A DNA stretch of 7,645 bases from JBDRGX01 sp043817485 [NCBI: bacterium]. GTDB lineage: Bacteria; JBDRGX01. Under the pieces are notes generated by a model. That model worked only from the letters and a program-made list of their open reading frames with translations, searched no databases and was not told the origin of the DNA. The position numbers and the translations under genes were made by a program. Within the stretch, counting starts at the first letter, position 1. Each line of letters begins with the position of its first letter. The stretch is from assembly GCA_043817485.1 (NCBI GenBank), contig JBDRGX010000116.1, positions 1 through 7,645 on the forward strand, written 5' to 3'. Below are positions 1 through 4,940 of this stretch, piece after piece.

Positions 1-83
1 AAATTTCTATTTTAAAATTGTTAATTTTACTAAATATGAAAATATTAAATTTTGTTTATTTTTTAAAAAAATCTCCTGAAAAA

Positions 84-284
84 TTAAATAAATTTCCTGT
101 TTTTTTTATCATATTCTTTCATATTATTTTTGACAATACCAGGAATATCCCCTTCAATCATATTCAAGGTTTCAATTTCAAAAACTCCGTTGTATTCTCC
201 ATAAATGGCATGAAAGTGGGGAATTCCATGTTCTTTAAAGTACATTTTAATAAGAATACCGTAAAATTTTGCTATTATCGGCAT
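84..284 (-). CDS. DUF4160 domain protein, short or frameshifted at its C-terminus
   Basis: The 66-residue product begins MPIIAKFYGILIKMYF and carries the HGIPHFH motif at residues 19-25 followed by YGEYNGVFEIET, which together are the hallmark of DUF4160, a family of roughly 80-90 residues often found next to DUF2442 genes in presumed toxin-antitoxin-like pairs. Its biochemical function is unknown. The start is well supported: an AAGGAG box (292-297) sits 7 bases before the ATG. A possible promoter lies upstream (TTGAAT at 352-357, 16 bases, TATTTT at 330-335). The C-terminus is odd: after IEGDIP the protein does not follow the family well and stops early. A run of eight A on the coding strand (100-107) is a likely slip site; a one-base shift there would give a somewhat longer tail ending near GDFFKK. 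No DUF2442 partner is visible in the 83 bases downstream. It is either a short functional copy or a recent pseudogene; family assignment is fairly sure, activity is not. Confidence 0.6.
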   Translation of the reverse strand: MPIIAKFYGILIKMYFKEHGIPHFHAIYGEYNGVFEIETLNMIEGDIPGIVKNNMKEYDKKNRKFI

Positions 285-329
285 TTGATTTCTCCTTGTT
301 TATCATCTAAAATTGTTGTCATTTACTAA

Positions 330-357
330 AAAATATGTGATAAAAACCAGAATTCAA
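330..357 (-). promoter_or_regulatory. Possible promoter of the DUF4160 gene
   Basis: On the minus strand TTGAAT (352-357) and TATTTT (330-335) are separated by 16 bases, each matching four of six bases of the sigma-70 consensus, about 45 bases upstream of a well-placed ribosome binding site. In DNA this AT-rich such matches arise often by chance, so this is only a candidate. The -35 lies inside a perfect inverted repeat (AGAATTCAAG at 350-359, its complement at 402-411). Confidence 0.25.
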
Positions 358-418
358 GTGCTTAAAAATTCAAAAAAAAATCATTTATTTTCATTGTCCT
401 CTTGAATTCTTTTTTCTA

Positions 419-593
419 ACTTCTTAATTGAATTTTAGATTTTGGTTTTCTTCTCAATCTAAAATCTGCAATTTAAAATATTTCTTTATAGAATTTCTTT
501 TTTTTTGCTTTATTTATAAAATCATTTTCTAAAATTAATTTTTTATTTCCACTTTTCTATTTCTTCTCGTGTTTGTTTTTTATTGTTTCCCAT
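419..593 (-). pseudogene. Decayed start of an unidentified gene, possibly an IS transposase N-terminus
   Basis: An ATG at 591-593 opens MGNNKKQTREEIEKWK and then hits TAA. Skipping one base at 545 restores a plausible reading: KKLILENDFINKA, a lysine run, then KKFYKEIF, a TAA at 473-475, then IADFRLRRKPKSKIQLRS and a TAG at 416-418. The amphipathic, Lys/Arg-rich character, and the fact that all three segments read as sensible protein once one indel and one stop are ignored, argue for a decayed coding sequence. It begins 8 bases inside the 601-647 repeat, the layout expected of a transposase that starts just within an IS end. I do not recognise the family with certainty, and no catalytic domain survives. 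The stretch 285-786 holds no intact gene. Confidence 0.4.
432..465. repeat. Perfect 10-bp inverted repeat (ATTTTAGATT / AATCTAAAAT)
   Basis: ATTTTAGATT at 432-441 is the exact reverse complement of 456-465, with a 14-base loop between. It lies within the decayed reading frame and overlaps codons for RLRRKPK, so it may be a chance product of AT-rich Arg/Lys coding. No T-run follows on either strand, so it is not a convincing terminator. Confidence 0.4.
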
Positions 594-600
594 TTTCTTT

Positions 601-647
601 GTCAAGTTTTTATTTTTATTTGTGTGGTTACTAAATCAAAATGTTAA
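601..647. repeat. Copy 1 of the long direct repeat; probable IS-end remnant
   Basis: This 47-base stretch ends in TTACTAAATCAAAATGTTAA (628-647) and matches 7570-7614 apart from a few changes in the T-rich middle; both begin GTCAAG and contain TTTTTATTTG. The two copies have the same orientation and flank the whole gene cluster. Just inside copy 1, on the minus strand, begins a decayed reading frame (ATG at 593), which is why an insertion-sequence end is the favoured reading. Unlike the right-hand copy, no second 20-mer follows at a 26-base period. Confidence 0.6.
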
Positions 648-729
648 TTCCATATAAAAGAAAGTTATTATAAATGAAATACTATGAAAAATATAAAAAA
701 ATATGAAGTATTCAAGGAGGCGATAGAGA

Positions 730-768
730 ATGATGAACATTGAAAAAAAGGCGGTATTTTTTGATTAA
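730..768 (+). pseudogene. 5' remnant of a HAD-superfamily hydrolase gene
   Basis: On the plus strand, opposite to every other gene, an excellent ribosome binding site AAGGAGG (714-720) precedes ATG at 730, which encodes MMNIEKKAVFFD and then TAA. The motif KKAVFFD is how HAD-family phosphatases of the HisB/GmhB type typically begin: the first beta strand followed by the nucleophile Asp of FFDxDGT. Everything after the first Asp is missing, and the sequence runs into the tRNA-Ser(GGA) gene 18 bases later. The combination of a strong ribosome binding site with a recognisable start suggests a truncated gene end left by a deletion or rearrangement beside the tRNA. With only 12 codons, chance cannot be excluded. 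Confidence 0.35.
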
Positions 769-786
769 AATTTTAACTGGAAAAAA

Positions 787-875
787 TGGCGGAGAGAGTG
801 GGATTCGAACCCACGTGAAGTTTCCCCCAACTCGCTCTCCAGGCGAGCCCGTTACAGCCACTTCGGTATCTCTCC
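787..875 (-). tRNA. tRNA-Ser(GGA)
   Basis: The minus strand folds as a class II tRNA of 89 bases including an encoded CCA. The acceptor stem is GGAGAGA with TCTCTCC, discriminator G. The anticodon stem CTCGC/GCGAG encloses loop CTGGAGA, so the anticodon is GGA, reading UCC and UCU. A long variable arm precedes the T arm GTGGG-TTCGAAT-CCCAC. It is the last gene of the second block, 29 bases after tRNA-Ser(CGA), and is followed by six T on the coding strand. Confidence 0.97.
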
Positions 876-904
876 ATTTAAAATTATTTTTTTTGAAAAT
901 TAAC

Positions 905-995
905 TGGCGGAGAGAGAGGGATTTGAACCCCCGTTTCCAATAAAGGAAATCACGATTTCGAGTCGTGCGCTTTCAGCCAGCTCAGCCATCTCTCC
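905..995 (-). tRNA. tRNA-Ser(CGA)
   Basis: This class II tRNA has 91 bases including an encoded CCA, acceptor GGAGAGA/TCTCTCC, discriminator G, anticodon stem CACGA/TCGTG with loop CTCGAAA (anticodon CGA, codon UCG), and a variable arm with stem TTTCC/GGAAA. Its 5' end lies only 2 bases after the stop codon of the SPFH gene, so RNase P processing must cut right behind that reading frame if they are cotranscribed. Confidence 0.97.
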
Positions 996-997
996 AA

Positions 998-1948
998 TTA
1001 TTTTTCTTTTATTAATCCTTTTAAATCCATAATTGTAGATTGATCGCTTACGATAACAGAAATTTTATCACTTAATTTTTCTACATAAAGATATTTAATA
1101 TAATTTGGATTGTTTCTTAATGCTTCATTAATAATATTAATTGATTTTTTTTTTCCTTCTGCTTCAATTACTTTTCTTTCAGCTTCTTTTCTCTCTTTTT
1201 CTATTAAAAAATCCATTTTTTTAGCTTCTTGTTGAGCTACTTGTTTTTCTTCAATTGATTTAGCAAAATCAGCTGTAAACAAAACATCTCTTAAAATAAC
1301 ATCATCAACAATAAAGCCATTTTTTTCTAATTTAATTTTTATTCTTTTATTTATTTCATCTTGAACATTGCTTCTTTTTTCTGAATAAATATCCATTACT
1401 TCATATTCAGAAATTACTAATCTTACAATTGATCTAATAGTTGGTCTAATAATTTTTTCTTCAAAATCAGGACCAATTTCATTATGAATTTTTGTTATTT
1501 TTTTCGGATTTAATCTATACCAACAAGTTAAATCAATTCCTATTTGTAAGCCCTCTTTAGTTGGAGACCATAAACTATCATCCCAATTTGTTTTTTTTCC
1601 TTCTCCTATTTTTCCACTCATTGTATATTCTTGCATTCTCACATCATACATTTTTGTAACTATTACTCCTGGCATTACAAAATTTATTCCTTGTCCTACA
1701 CTAAAAATATTTTTAGTAATATTATTAAATACCACTAATCTATGACCTACGGGAATAATTCTAATGCTCGAAAGAAAAAAAATAATTATAAAAACAATTA
1801 TTGCAATAAAAACTATTTTCATTTTAGATAAATTTGAAGAAATATCAATAACTTTTCCAAATTTGTCTGATTTTTTTAATAAACTTATTTTTTGAATATA
1901 ATAAATTATTAAACTTACAACAACTAAAAATAATATAAATTTTTCCAT
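998..1948 (-). CDS. SPFH/Band 7 (prohibitin-like) membrane protein
   Basis: This 316-residue protein resembles prohibitins and the HflC/HflK family, which form membrane-anchored oligomeric scaffolds that modulate proteases such as FtsH and organise membrane microdomains. Two hydrophobic segments (about residues 4-18 and 44-60) precede the Band 7 domain, which begins near IRIIPVGHRLVVF (62-74) and runs to about residue 235 with GQGINFVMPG and the typical DVLFTADFAKSIEEKQVAQQEA transition. A charged coiled coil spans about 230-285 (rich in KERKEAERKVIEAEG), and the tail YLYVEKLSDKISVIV (287-301) is prohibitin-like. Most relatives have a single N-terminal membrane anchor; the extra first segment with a Lys-rich loop is slightly unusual. 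The start is set by an AGGAG box 8 bases before the ATG, inside the 3' end of tadA; the gap to tadA is 2 bases, so the two are surely cotranscribed. No ftsH or nfeD is visible nearby. The specific role is unknown. Confidence 0.88.
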   Translation of the reverse strand: MEKFILFLVVVSLIIYYIQKISLLKKSDKFGKVIDISSNLSKMKIVFIAIIVFIIIFFLSSIRIIPVGHRLVVFNNITKNIFSVGQGINFVMPGVIVTKMYDVRMQEYTMSGKIGEGKKTNWDDSLWSPTKEGLQIGIDLTCWYRLNPKKITKIHNEIGPDFEEKIIRPTIRSIVRLVISEYEVMDIYSEKRSNVQDEINKRIKIKLEKNGFIVDDVILRDVLFTADFAKSIEEKQVAQQEAKKMDFLIEKERKEAERKVIEAEGKKKSINIINEALRNNPNYIKYLYVEKLSDKISVIVSDQSTIMDLKGLIKEK

Positions 1949-1950
1949 AC

Positions 1951-2412
1951 TTATTTCTCCTTTTTCCTTTGTTTCAGAAAAAATTGCTTTAATAATTTTT
2001 GAGAATCTTCTTTTAAAATACCTTTAATGATTTTCAAAGAAGCACTTTTAATATGATAATCTACTTCATAAGTACCTTTTTTTTCATTATTTGTTCCATA
2101 AACAAGAATTGGAATACGAGATAAAAATAATGCTCCTAAACACATAAGACAGGGCTCAACAGTTGTATAAAGAATAGTATTATTTAATCGCCAATTTTTT
2201 AAATAAGATGCAGCACTTGTAATAGCAATCATTTCTGCGTGGGCTGTTGAATCTTGCAAATTTTCTACTTGATTATATCCTCTTCCAATTATTTTATTTT
2301 CTTGAACTACTACAGCACCTATTGGAACTTCATTTTTTTCATAAGCTTTATAAGCTTCTTTTAAAGCTTCATACATAAATTTTTCATATTCATACACAAA
2401 ATTATACCTCAT
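1951..2412 (-). CDS. tadA: tRNA adenosine(34) deaminase TadA (CMP/dCMP deaminase fold)
   Basis: TadA converts wobble adenosine 34 to inosine, in bacteria chiefly in tRNA-Arg(ACG). The 153-residue protein has the complete zinc and catalytic signature: HAE at residues 58-60 (His ligand and proton-shuttling Glu) and PCLMC at 87-91 (two Cys ligands). EVPIGAVVV (28-36), the N at 47 and DSTAHAE (54-60) are typical of TadA rather than of cytidine or guanine deaminases. Family length is about 150, so it is full size. The ATG lies 9 bases after the CCA end of tRNA-Ser(GCU), with no ribosome binding site between; a GAGG inside codons 1-2 would suit an in-frame GTG at codon 6, so the true start may be there, still keeping the whole domain. 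It overlaps nothing and is followed 2 bases later by the SPFH gene. Related deaminases acting on nucleosides are the alternative, but the motif context favours TadA. Confidence 0.9.
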   Translation of the reverse strand: MRYNFVYEYEKFMYEALKEAYKAYEKNEVPIGAVVVQENKIIGRGYNQVENLQDSTAHAEMIAITSAASYLKNWRLNNTILYTTVEPCLMCLGALFLSRIPILVYGTNNEKKGTYEVDYHIKSASLKIIKGILKEDSQKLLKQFFLKQRKKEK

Positions 2413-2421
2413 TTTAATAAA

Positions 2422-2513
2422 TGGCGGAGAGACTGGGATTTGAACCCAGGGAGAGAAATTAATCCCTCAACTGCTTAGCAGGCAGCTGCCTTAAGCCACT
2501 CGGCCATCTCTCC
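2422..2513 (-). tRNA. tRNA-Ser(GCU)
   Basis: This class II tRNA has 92 bases including an encoded CCA, acceptor GGAGAGA/TCTCTCC, discriminator G, anticodon stem GCTGC/GCAGT with loop CTGCTAA (anticodon GCU, reading AGC and AGU), a long variable arm and T arm CTGGG-TTCAAAT-CCCAG. It stands 9 bases upstream of the tadA start codon and 69 bases downstream of tRNA-Ser(UGA). Confidence 0.97.
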
Positions 2514-2521
2514 ATTTAAAA

Positions 2522-2575
2522 TCAATTTTTAATTGAAATTTTTATTTCTTGCTTATCCATATCTATAAAAATTGA
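2522..2575. repeat. AT-only-biased inverted repeat between two tRNA-Ser genes
   Basis: TCAATTTTTA at 2522-2531 is the exact reverse complement of 2566-2575, with a 34-base loop. It fills most of the 69-base spacer between tRNA-Ser(UGA) and tRNA-Ser(GCU). The stem has only two G-C pairs and no following U-run, so it may be a processing spacer structure or chance. Confidence 0.35.
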
Positions 2576-2582
2576 AAAAAAC

Positions 2583-2668
2583 TGGCGGAGAGCGAGGGAC
2601 TTGAACCCCCAAGCCCTTTAGGGGCGCCTGATTTCAAGTCAGGTTCCTTACCATTAGGATAGCTCTCC
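2583..2668 (-). tRNA. tRNA-Ser(UGA)
   Basis: This class II tRNA has 86 bases including an encoded CCA. The acceptor stem is GGAGAGC/GCTCTCC, discriminator G; the anticodon stem CCTGA/TCAGG carries loop CTTGAAA (anticodon UGA, which reads UCA and by wobble other UCN codons). The variable arm GCCC-CTAAA-GGGC is clear. It is first in the second transcription block. The 7th acceptor pair is C-G instead of the A-T found in the other three serine tRNAs here. Confidence 0.97.
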
Positions 2669-2678
2669 CTTATGTCCT

Positions 2679-2684
2679 ATAATA
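2679..2684 (-). promoter_or_regulatory. Possible -10 box for the tRNA-Ser/tadA block
   Basis: TATTAT on the minus strand ends 10 bases before the first base of tRNA-Ser(UGA), so transcription would begin very close to the mature 5' end. No good -35 box is found 16-18 bases upstream; the sequence there is part of the TTCGAA repeat patch. The position directly behind a likely terminator makes a promoter here plausible. Confidence 0.35.
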
Positions 2685-2693
2685 AAGAAAAAA

Positions 2694-2726
2694 CGAATAT
2701 CGAAATTCGAAACAAATTCGAATGAC
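2694..2726. repeat. TTCGAA-rich intergenic repeat patch
   Basis: Two TTCGAA palindromes lie 11 bases apart (2706-2711 and 2717-2722), preceded by CGAATATCGAAA. Short degenerate reiterations of this type, with GAATTT and TTCGAA units, are common in intergenic DNA of some low-G+C Patescibacteria; that comparison is from general knowledge. The patch sits upstream of the tRNA-Ser(UGA) start. Confidence 0.5.
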
Positions 2727-2760
2727 AGAAATACATTGTAAATGGAAGTCAGAATAAAAA

Positions 2761-2868
2761 AAACTACCTAAATACATAAAAAAAAATCGAAATCCAAATG
2801 ATCAAAATTCTAAATTCAAAACAACATAATAAAAACATTTGATATTTGTATTTTAATTTTGGTAGTTT
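2761..2868 (-). terminator. 108-bp palindromic element with T-run; probable operon terminator or small repeat element
   Basis: Three nested complementary pairs fold the element into one long imperfect hairpin: AAACTACC (2761-2768) with GGTAGTTT (2861-2868), AAATACA (2770-2776) with TGTATTT (2847-2853), and ATCCAAATG (2792-2800) with CATTTGAT (2836-2843, one bulged base). On the minus strand the closing arm GGTAG runs into eight T (2756-2763). It lies 38 bases after tRNA-Val, so it could end the grpE-dnaK-rpoD-tRNA transcript. The stem is long and interrupted, unlike a compact intrinsic terminator, so a MITE- or REP-like palindromic repeat is an equally good description. Confidence 0.45.
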
Positions 2869-2905
2869 GCAATATTTTATTTTAATTGCAACTTGGAATC
2901 AACAC

Positions 2906-2981
2906 TGGTGGGCGATACTGGATTTGAACCAATGACTTCCACCTTGTGAAGATGGCACTCTAACCACTGAGTTAATCGCCC
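2906..2981 (-). tRNA. tRNA-Val(CAC)
   Basis: This class I tRNA has 76 bases including an encoded CCA, acceptor GGGCGAT/ATCGCCC, discriminator A, D stem ACTC/GAGT, anticodon stem CCATC/GGTGG with loop TTCACAA (anticodon CAC, codon GUG) and T arm ATTGG-TTCAAAT-CCAGT. It follows the CAU tRNA after 11 bases. A CAC isoacceptor reads GUG only and is dispensable where a UAC tRNA exists, so its retention in such an AT-rich genome is a minor point of interest. Confidence 0.96.
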
Positions 2982-2992
2982 AATAAAAAAAT

Positions 2993-3068
2993 TGGTGGGC
3001 CCACCTGGATTCGAACCAGGGACCGACCGGTTATGAGCCGGTGGCTCTGCCAACTGAGCTATAGGCCC
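2993..3068 (-). tRNA. tRNA with CAU anticodon, elongator type (Met, or Ile2 if lysidine-modified)
   Basis: This class I tRNA has 76 bases including an encoded CCA, acceptor GGGCCTA/TGGGCCC, discriminator A, D stem GCTC/GAGC, anticodon stem ACCGG/CCGGT with loop CTCATAA (anticodon CAU) and T arm CCTGG-TTCGAAT-CCAGG. It is not the initiator: position 1 pairs with 72 and the three stacked G-C pairs in the anticodon stem are absent. Elongator Met and Ile2 (substrate of TilS) cannot be separated with confidence; the consecutive C4-G69 and C5-G68 pairs are features reported to favour TilS in E. coli. Its 5' end is 4 bases after the rpoD stop codon. Confidence 0.93.
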
Positions 3069-3072
3069 TAAA

Positions 3073-4857
3073 TTATTCTAAAAAACATTTTAATCTTTCG
3101 TTTCTTGATGGATGCGAAAGTTTTGTAAAAGCTTTAGATTCAATTTGTCTAATTCTTTCTCTTGTTACATTAAACATATATCCAATTTCTTCAAGCGTTC
3201 GAGGTAATCCATCTTCAATTCCAAATCTTAATTTAATTATCTTCTCTTCTTTGTTACTTAAAGTACTTATAACTTTCAACAACTCTTGCCTAAATAATTT
3301 AGAAGTAGTTTCTTTAACTGGTGAAAAAGCAGATTTATCTTCAATAAAATCACCTAAATGAGATTCATTATCTTCTCCAATAGGAACTTCTAAAGAAATT
3401 GCTAATTGAGAAACTTCTAAAATAGAAATTACTTTTTCTACGGGAATAGACAATTCTTTAGATATTTCTTCTACTTTTGGTTCATAACCAAATTTTTGCA
3501 AAAGTTTTCTTGAAGTTCTTATAATTTTATTTATTAATTCATTCATATGAACTGGAATTCTAATTATTCTTGATTGCTCACCAATTGCTCTTGCAATTGA
3601 TTGTCTAATCCACCATGTAGCATAAGTACTAAATTTATAACCCCTTTTATATTCAAATTTATCAGATGCTTTTATTAAACCAATATTCCCTTCTTGAATT
3701 AAATCCAAAAATTCTAAACCCCTATTCATATATTTTTTGGAAAGACTGATTACTAATCGCATATTAGATTTTACTAATTTCATTTTTAATTCATGTATTT
3801 TTTCCTCTGCTTGCTTTATTTCTTTTACAATATCTACAATTTCTAAAGCACTAAGTTTCATTTTTTTTTCCATTTCTTTTATACTATGGATATTACTTTT
3901 TATAGATTTATTTATTTTTTTAAATTTCTCTGAATCAATATTAAAATTATTTTTAGATGATTTTTTTTTTTCTTCATAAAGTATTTTTATTATTTCATCA
4001 ATATCTTTTTCTTCAATTTTTTCTTTTTGTAAAATTAATTTATTTTCTTCTTGAAGTTCTTCTATTTTTTTTCCTGTTTCTTTAAATATATCAACTATTT
4101 TTTTAATTTCATAATTATTCAAATTTAATTTCAAAAAAATATTAATAATTTTTTCTTTTTTAAAATTAATAGTTTCTAATAACTTTTCATTTTCTTTTTC
4201 ATTTATTTGACTATAATTTACTTTTTTACACAATTTATCAAGTTTTTCTTGTTCTAAAATTATTTTGTGTAATGTATTTTTTACTTTCTTTTTTAAAAAA
4301 TTTTTTTCTTCACCAGTCCATATTCCTTCATAATCTAAATGTATAATATTTTCCACTTTTGTATTTTTTTGTTTTATTATATCAGTTAAAAATTCTATTT
4401 CTTTTAAGGATATAACTGTTCCAAAAATCATTTTTTTTATTTTATTTTTATAATCATCAATTTTTTTTGCTATTTCAGTTTCAATTTCTTTTTCTAATGG
4501 CTTTAAGTTACTCATTTCTTTAAAATACATTTTAGAAAAATTATCAAATTCAACTTTTTTTTCTAATCTATCTTTTAAATCTTTTTCAATTTCTTCATTT
4601 TCATTATTGTTTAAAACATTATTTTCTTTTTCAATTTCTTTATTTTTGTTTTCATTTTTATTTTCAAAATCACCAACTTTAATACCCAATTTATCAAAAT
4701 AAATAAAAATTTTATCCATTTCTTCGGCAGAAAATACTTCTTTTCCAACAAATTTATATATTTTTTGATAATCAATAAAACCTTTTTCTTTTCCAAGATT
4801 AATTAAAGGTTTTAATTTTCTTAAATCAATTTTATTTTCTATTTTTTCTTTAGACAT
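3073..4857 (-). CDS. rpoD: RNA polymerase primary sigma factor (sigma-70/RpoD)
   Basis: This is the housekeeping sigma subunit that directs RNA polymerase to -10/-35 promoters. The 594 residues contain all the classical parts in order: region 1.1 (about 10-63, [13 protein letters not shown] and FSAEEMDKI), an acidic Asn/Lys/Glu linker (64-100), region 1.2 (about 104-135), a non-conserved region (about 136-345), region 2 (about 355-425, with [24 protein letters not shown] and the -10 recognition segment [19 protein letters not shown]), region 3 (426-500, IRIPVHMNE) and region 4 (about 520-590, with helix-turn-helix [20 protein letters not shown] for the -35). Region 1.1 and the large NCR mark it as a primary, not alternative, sigma; E. 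coli RpoD is 613 residues. The NCR is unusually rich in Lys, Ile, Asn and Glu. The start shows only a weak purine-rich ribosome binding site, but region 1.1 begins normally. It follows dnaK by 83 bases and precedes a tRNA by 4. Confidence 0.97.
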   Translation of the reverse strand: MSKEKIENKIDLRKLKPLINLGKEKGFIDYQKIYKFVGKEVFSAEEMDKIFIYFDKLGIKVGDFENKNENKNKEIEKENNVLNNNENEEIEKDLKDRLEKKVEFDNFSKMYFKEMSNLKPLEKEIETEIAKKIDDYKNKIKKMIFGTVISLKEIEFLTDIIKQKNTKVENIIHLDYEGIWTGEEKNFLKKKVKNTLHKIILEQEKLDKLCKKVNYSQINEKENEKLLETINFKKEKIINIFLKLNLNNYEIKKIVDIFKETGKKIEELQEENKLILQKEKIEEKDIDEIIKILYEEKKKSSKNNFNIDSEKFKKINKSIKSNIHSIKEMEKKMKLSALEIVDIVKEIKQAEEKIHELKMKLVKSNMRLVISLSKKYMNRGLEFLDLIQEGNIGLIKASDKFEYKRGYKFSTYATWWIRQSIARAIGEQSRIIRIPVHMNELINKIIRTSRKLLQKFGYEPKVEEISKELSIPVEKVISILEVSQLAISLEVPIGEDNESHLGDFIEDKSAFSPVKETTSKLFRQELLKVISTLSNKEEKIIKLRFGIEDGLPRTLEEIGYMFNVTRERIRQIESKAFTKLSHPSRNERLKCFLE

Positions 4858-4895
4858 ATTTCTTTCAATTATTAATTTTTTACAAAAAACTTAAT

Positions 4896-4923
4896 TTTAT
4901 AAAAATAACAATTTATTTAACAA
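4896..4923 (-). promoter_or_regulatory. Possible promoter between dnaK and rpoD
   Basis: On the minus strand TTGTTA (4918-4923) is followed after 16 bases by TATAAA (4896-4901), placing a start about 30 bases upstream of the rpoD ATG. The 83-base gap between dnaK and rpoD has no clear G+C-containing terminator hairpin, so rpoD may be expressed both from here and by read-through from the chaperone genes. The base composition makes chance matches likely. Confidence 0.35.
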
Positions 4924-4940
4924 AAAAAATTTTTATAAAT

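Noticed and set aside
1-24. Inverted copy of the 20-mer at the window start (ATTTCTATTT and GTTAA), which would make 1-647 a small element with opposed ends
   Set aside because: The match is interrupted and mostly A/T, and the sequence is cut by the window edge; it cannot be supported from here.
18-329. Plus-strand open frame of 103 residues
   Set aside because: It lies opposite the DUF4160 gene, has no ribosome binding site and no recognisable motif.
740-943. Plus-strand open frame containing GGESGIRTH and RRERDLNPRF
   Set aside because: It is the antisense of the two tRNA-Ser genes, a well-known source of spurious proteins; no ribosome binding site fits its start.
2522-2560. Minus-strand 12-codon frame MDKQEIKISIKN between two tRNA-Ser genes
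   Set aside because: There is no ribosome binding site, it is within an inverted repeat, and it is too short to distinguish from chance.
2867-2891. Hairpin TTGCAAT/ATTGCAA just after tRNA-Val, as an intrinsic terminator
   Set aside because: The 7-bp stem is real but is not followed by a T-run on the transcribed strand; the nearby 2761-2868 palindrome fits better.
3737-3979. Plus-strand open frame opposite rpoD
   Set aside because: It is a Phe/Ser/Ile-rich antisense shadow of the Lys/Glu-rich sigma NCR.
4611-4796. Second minus-strand frame inside rpoD
   Set aside because: It is a Lys/Ile-only low-complexity frame overlapping the conserved region 1.1 of RpoD.
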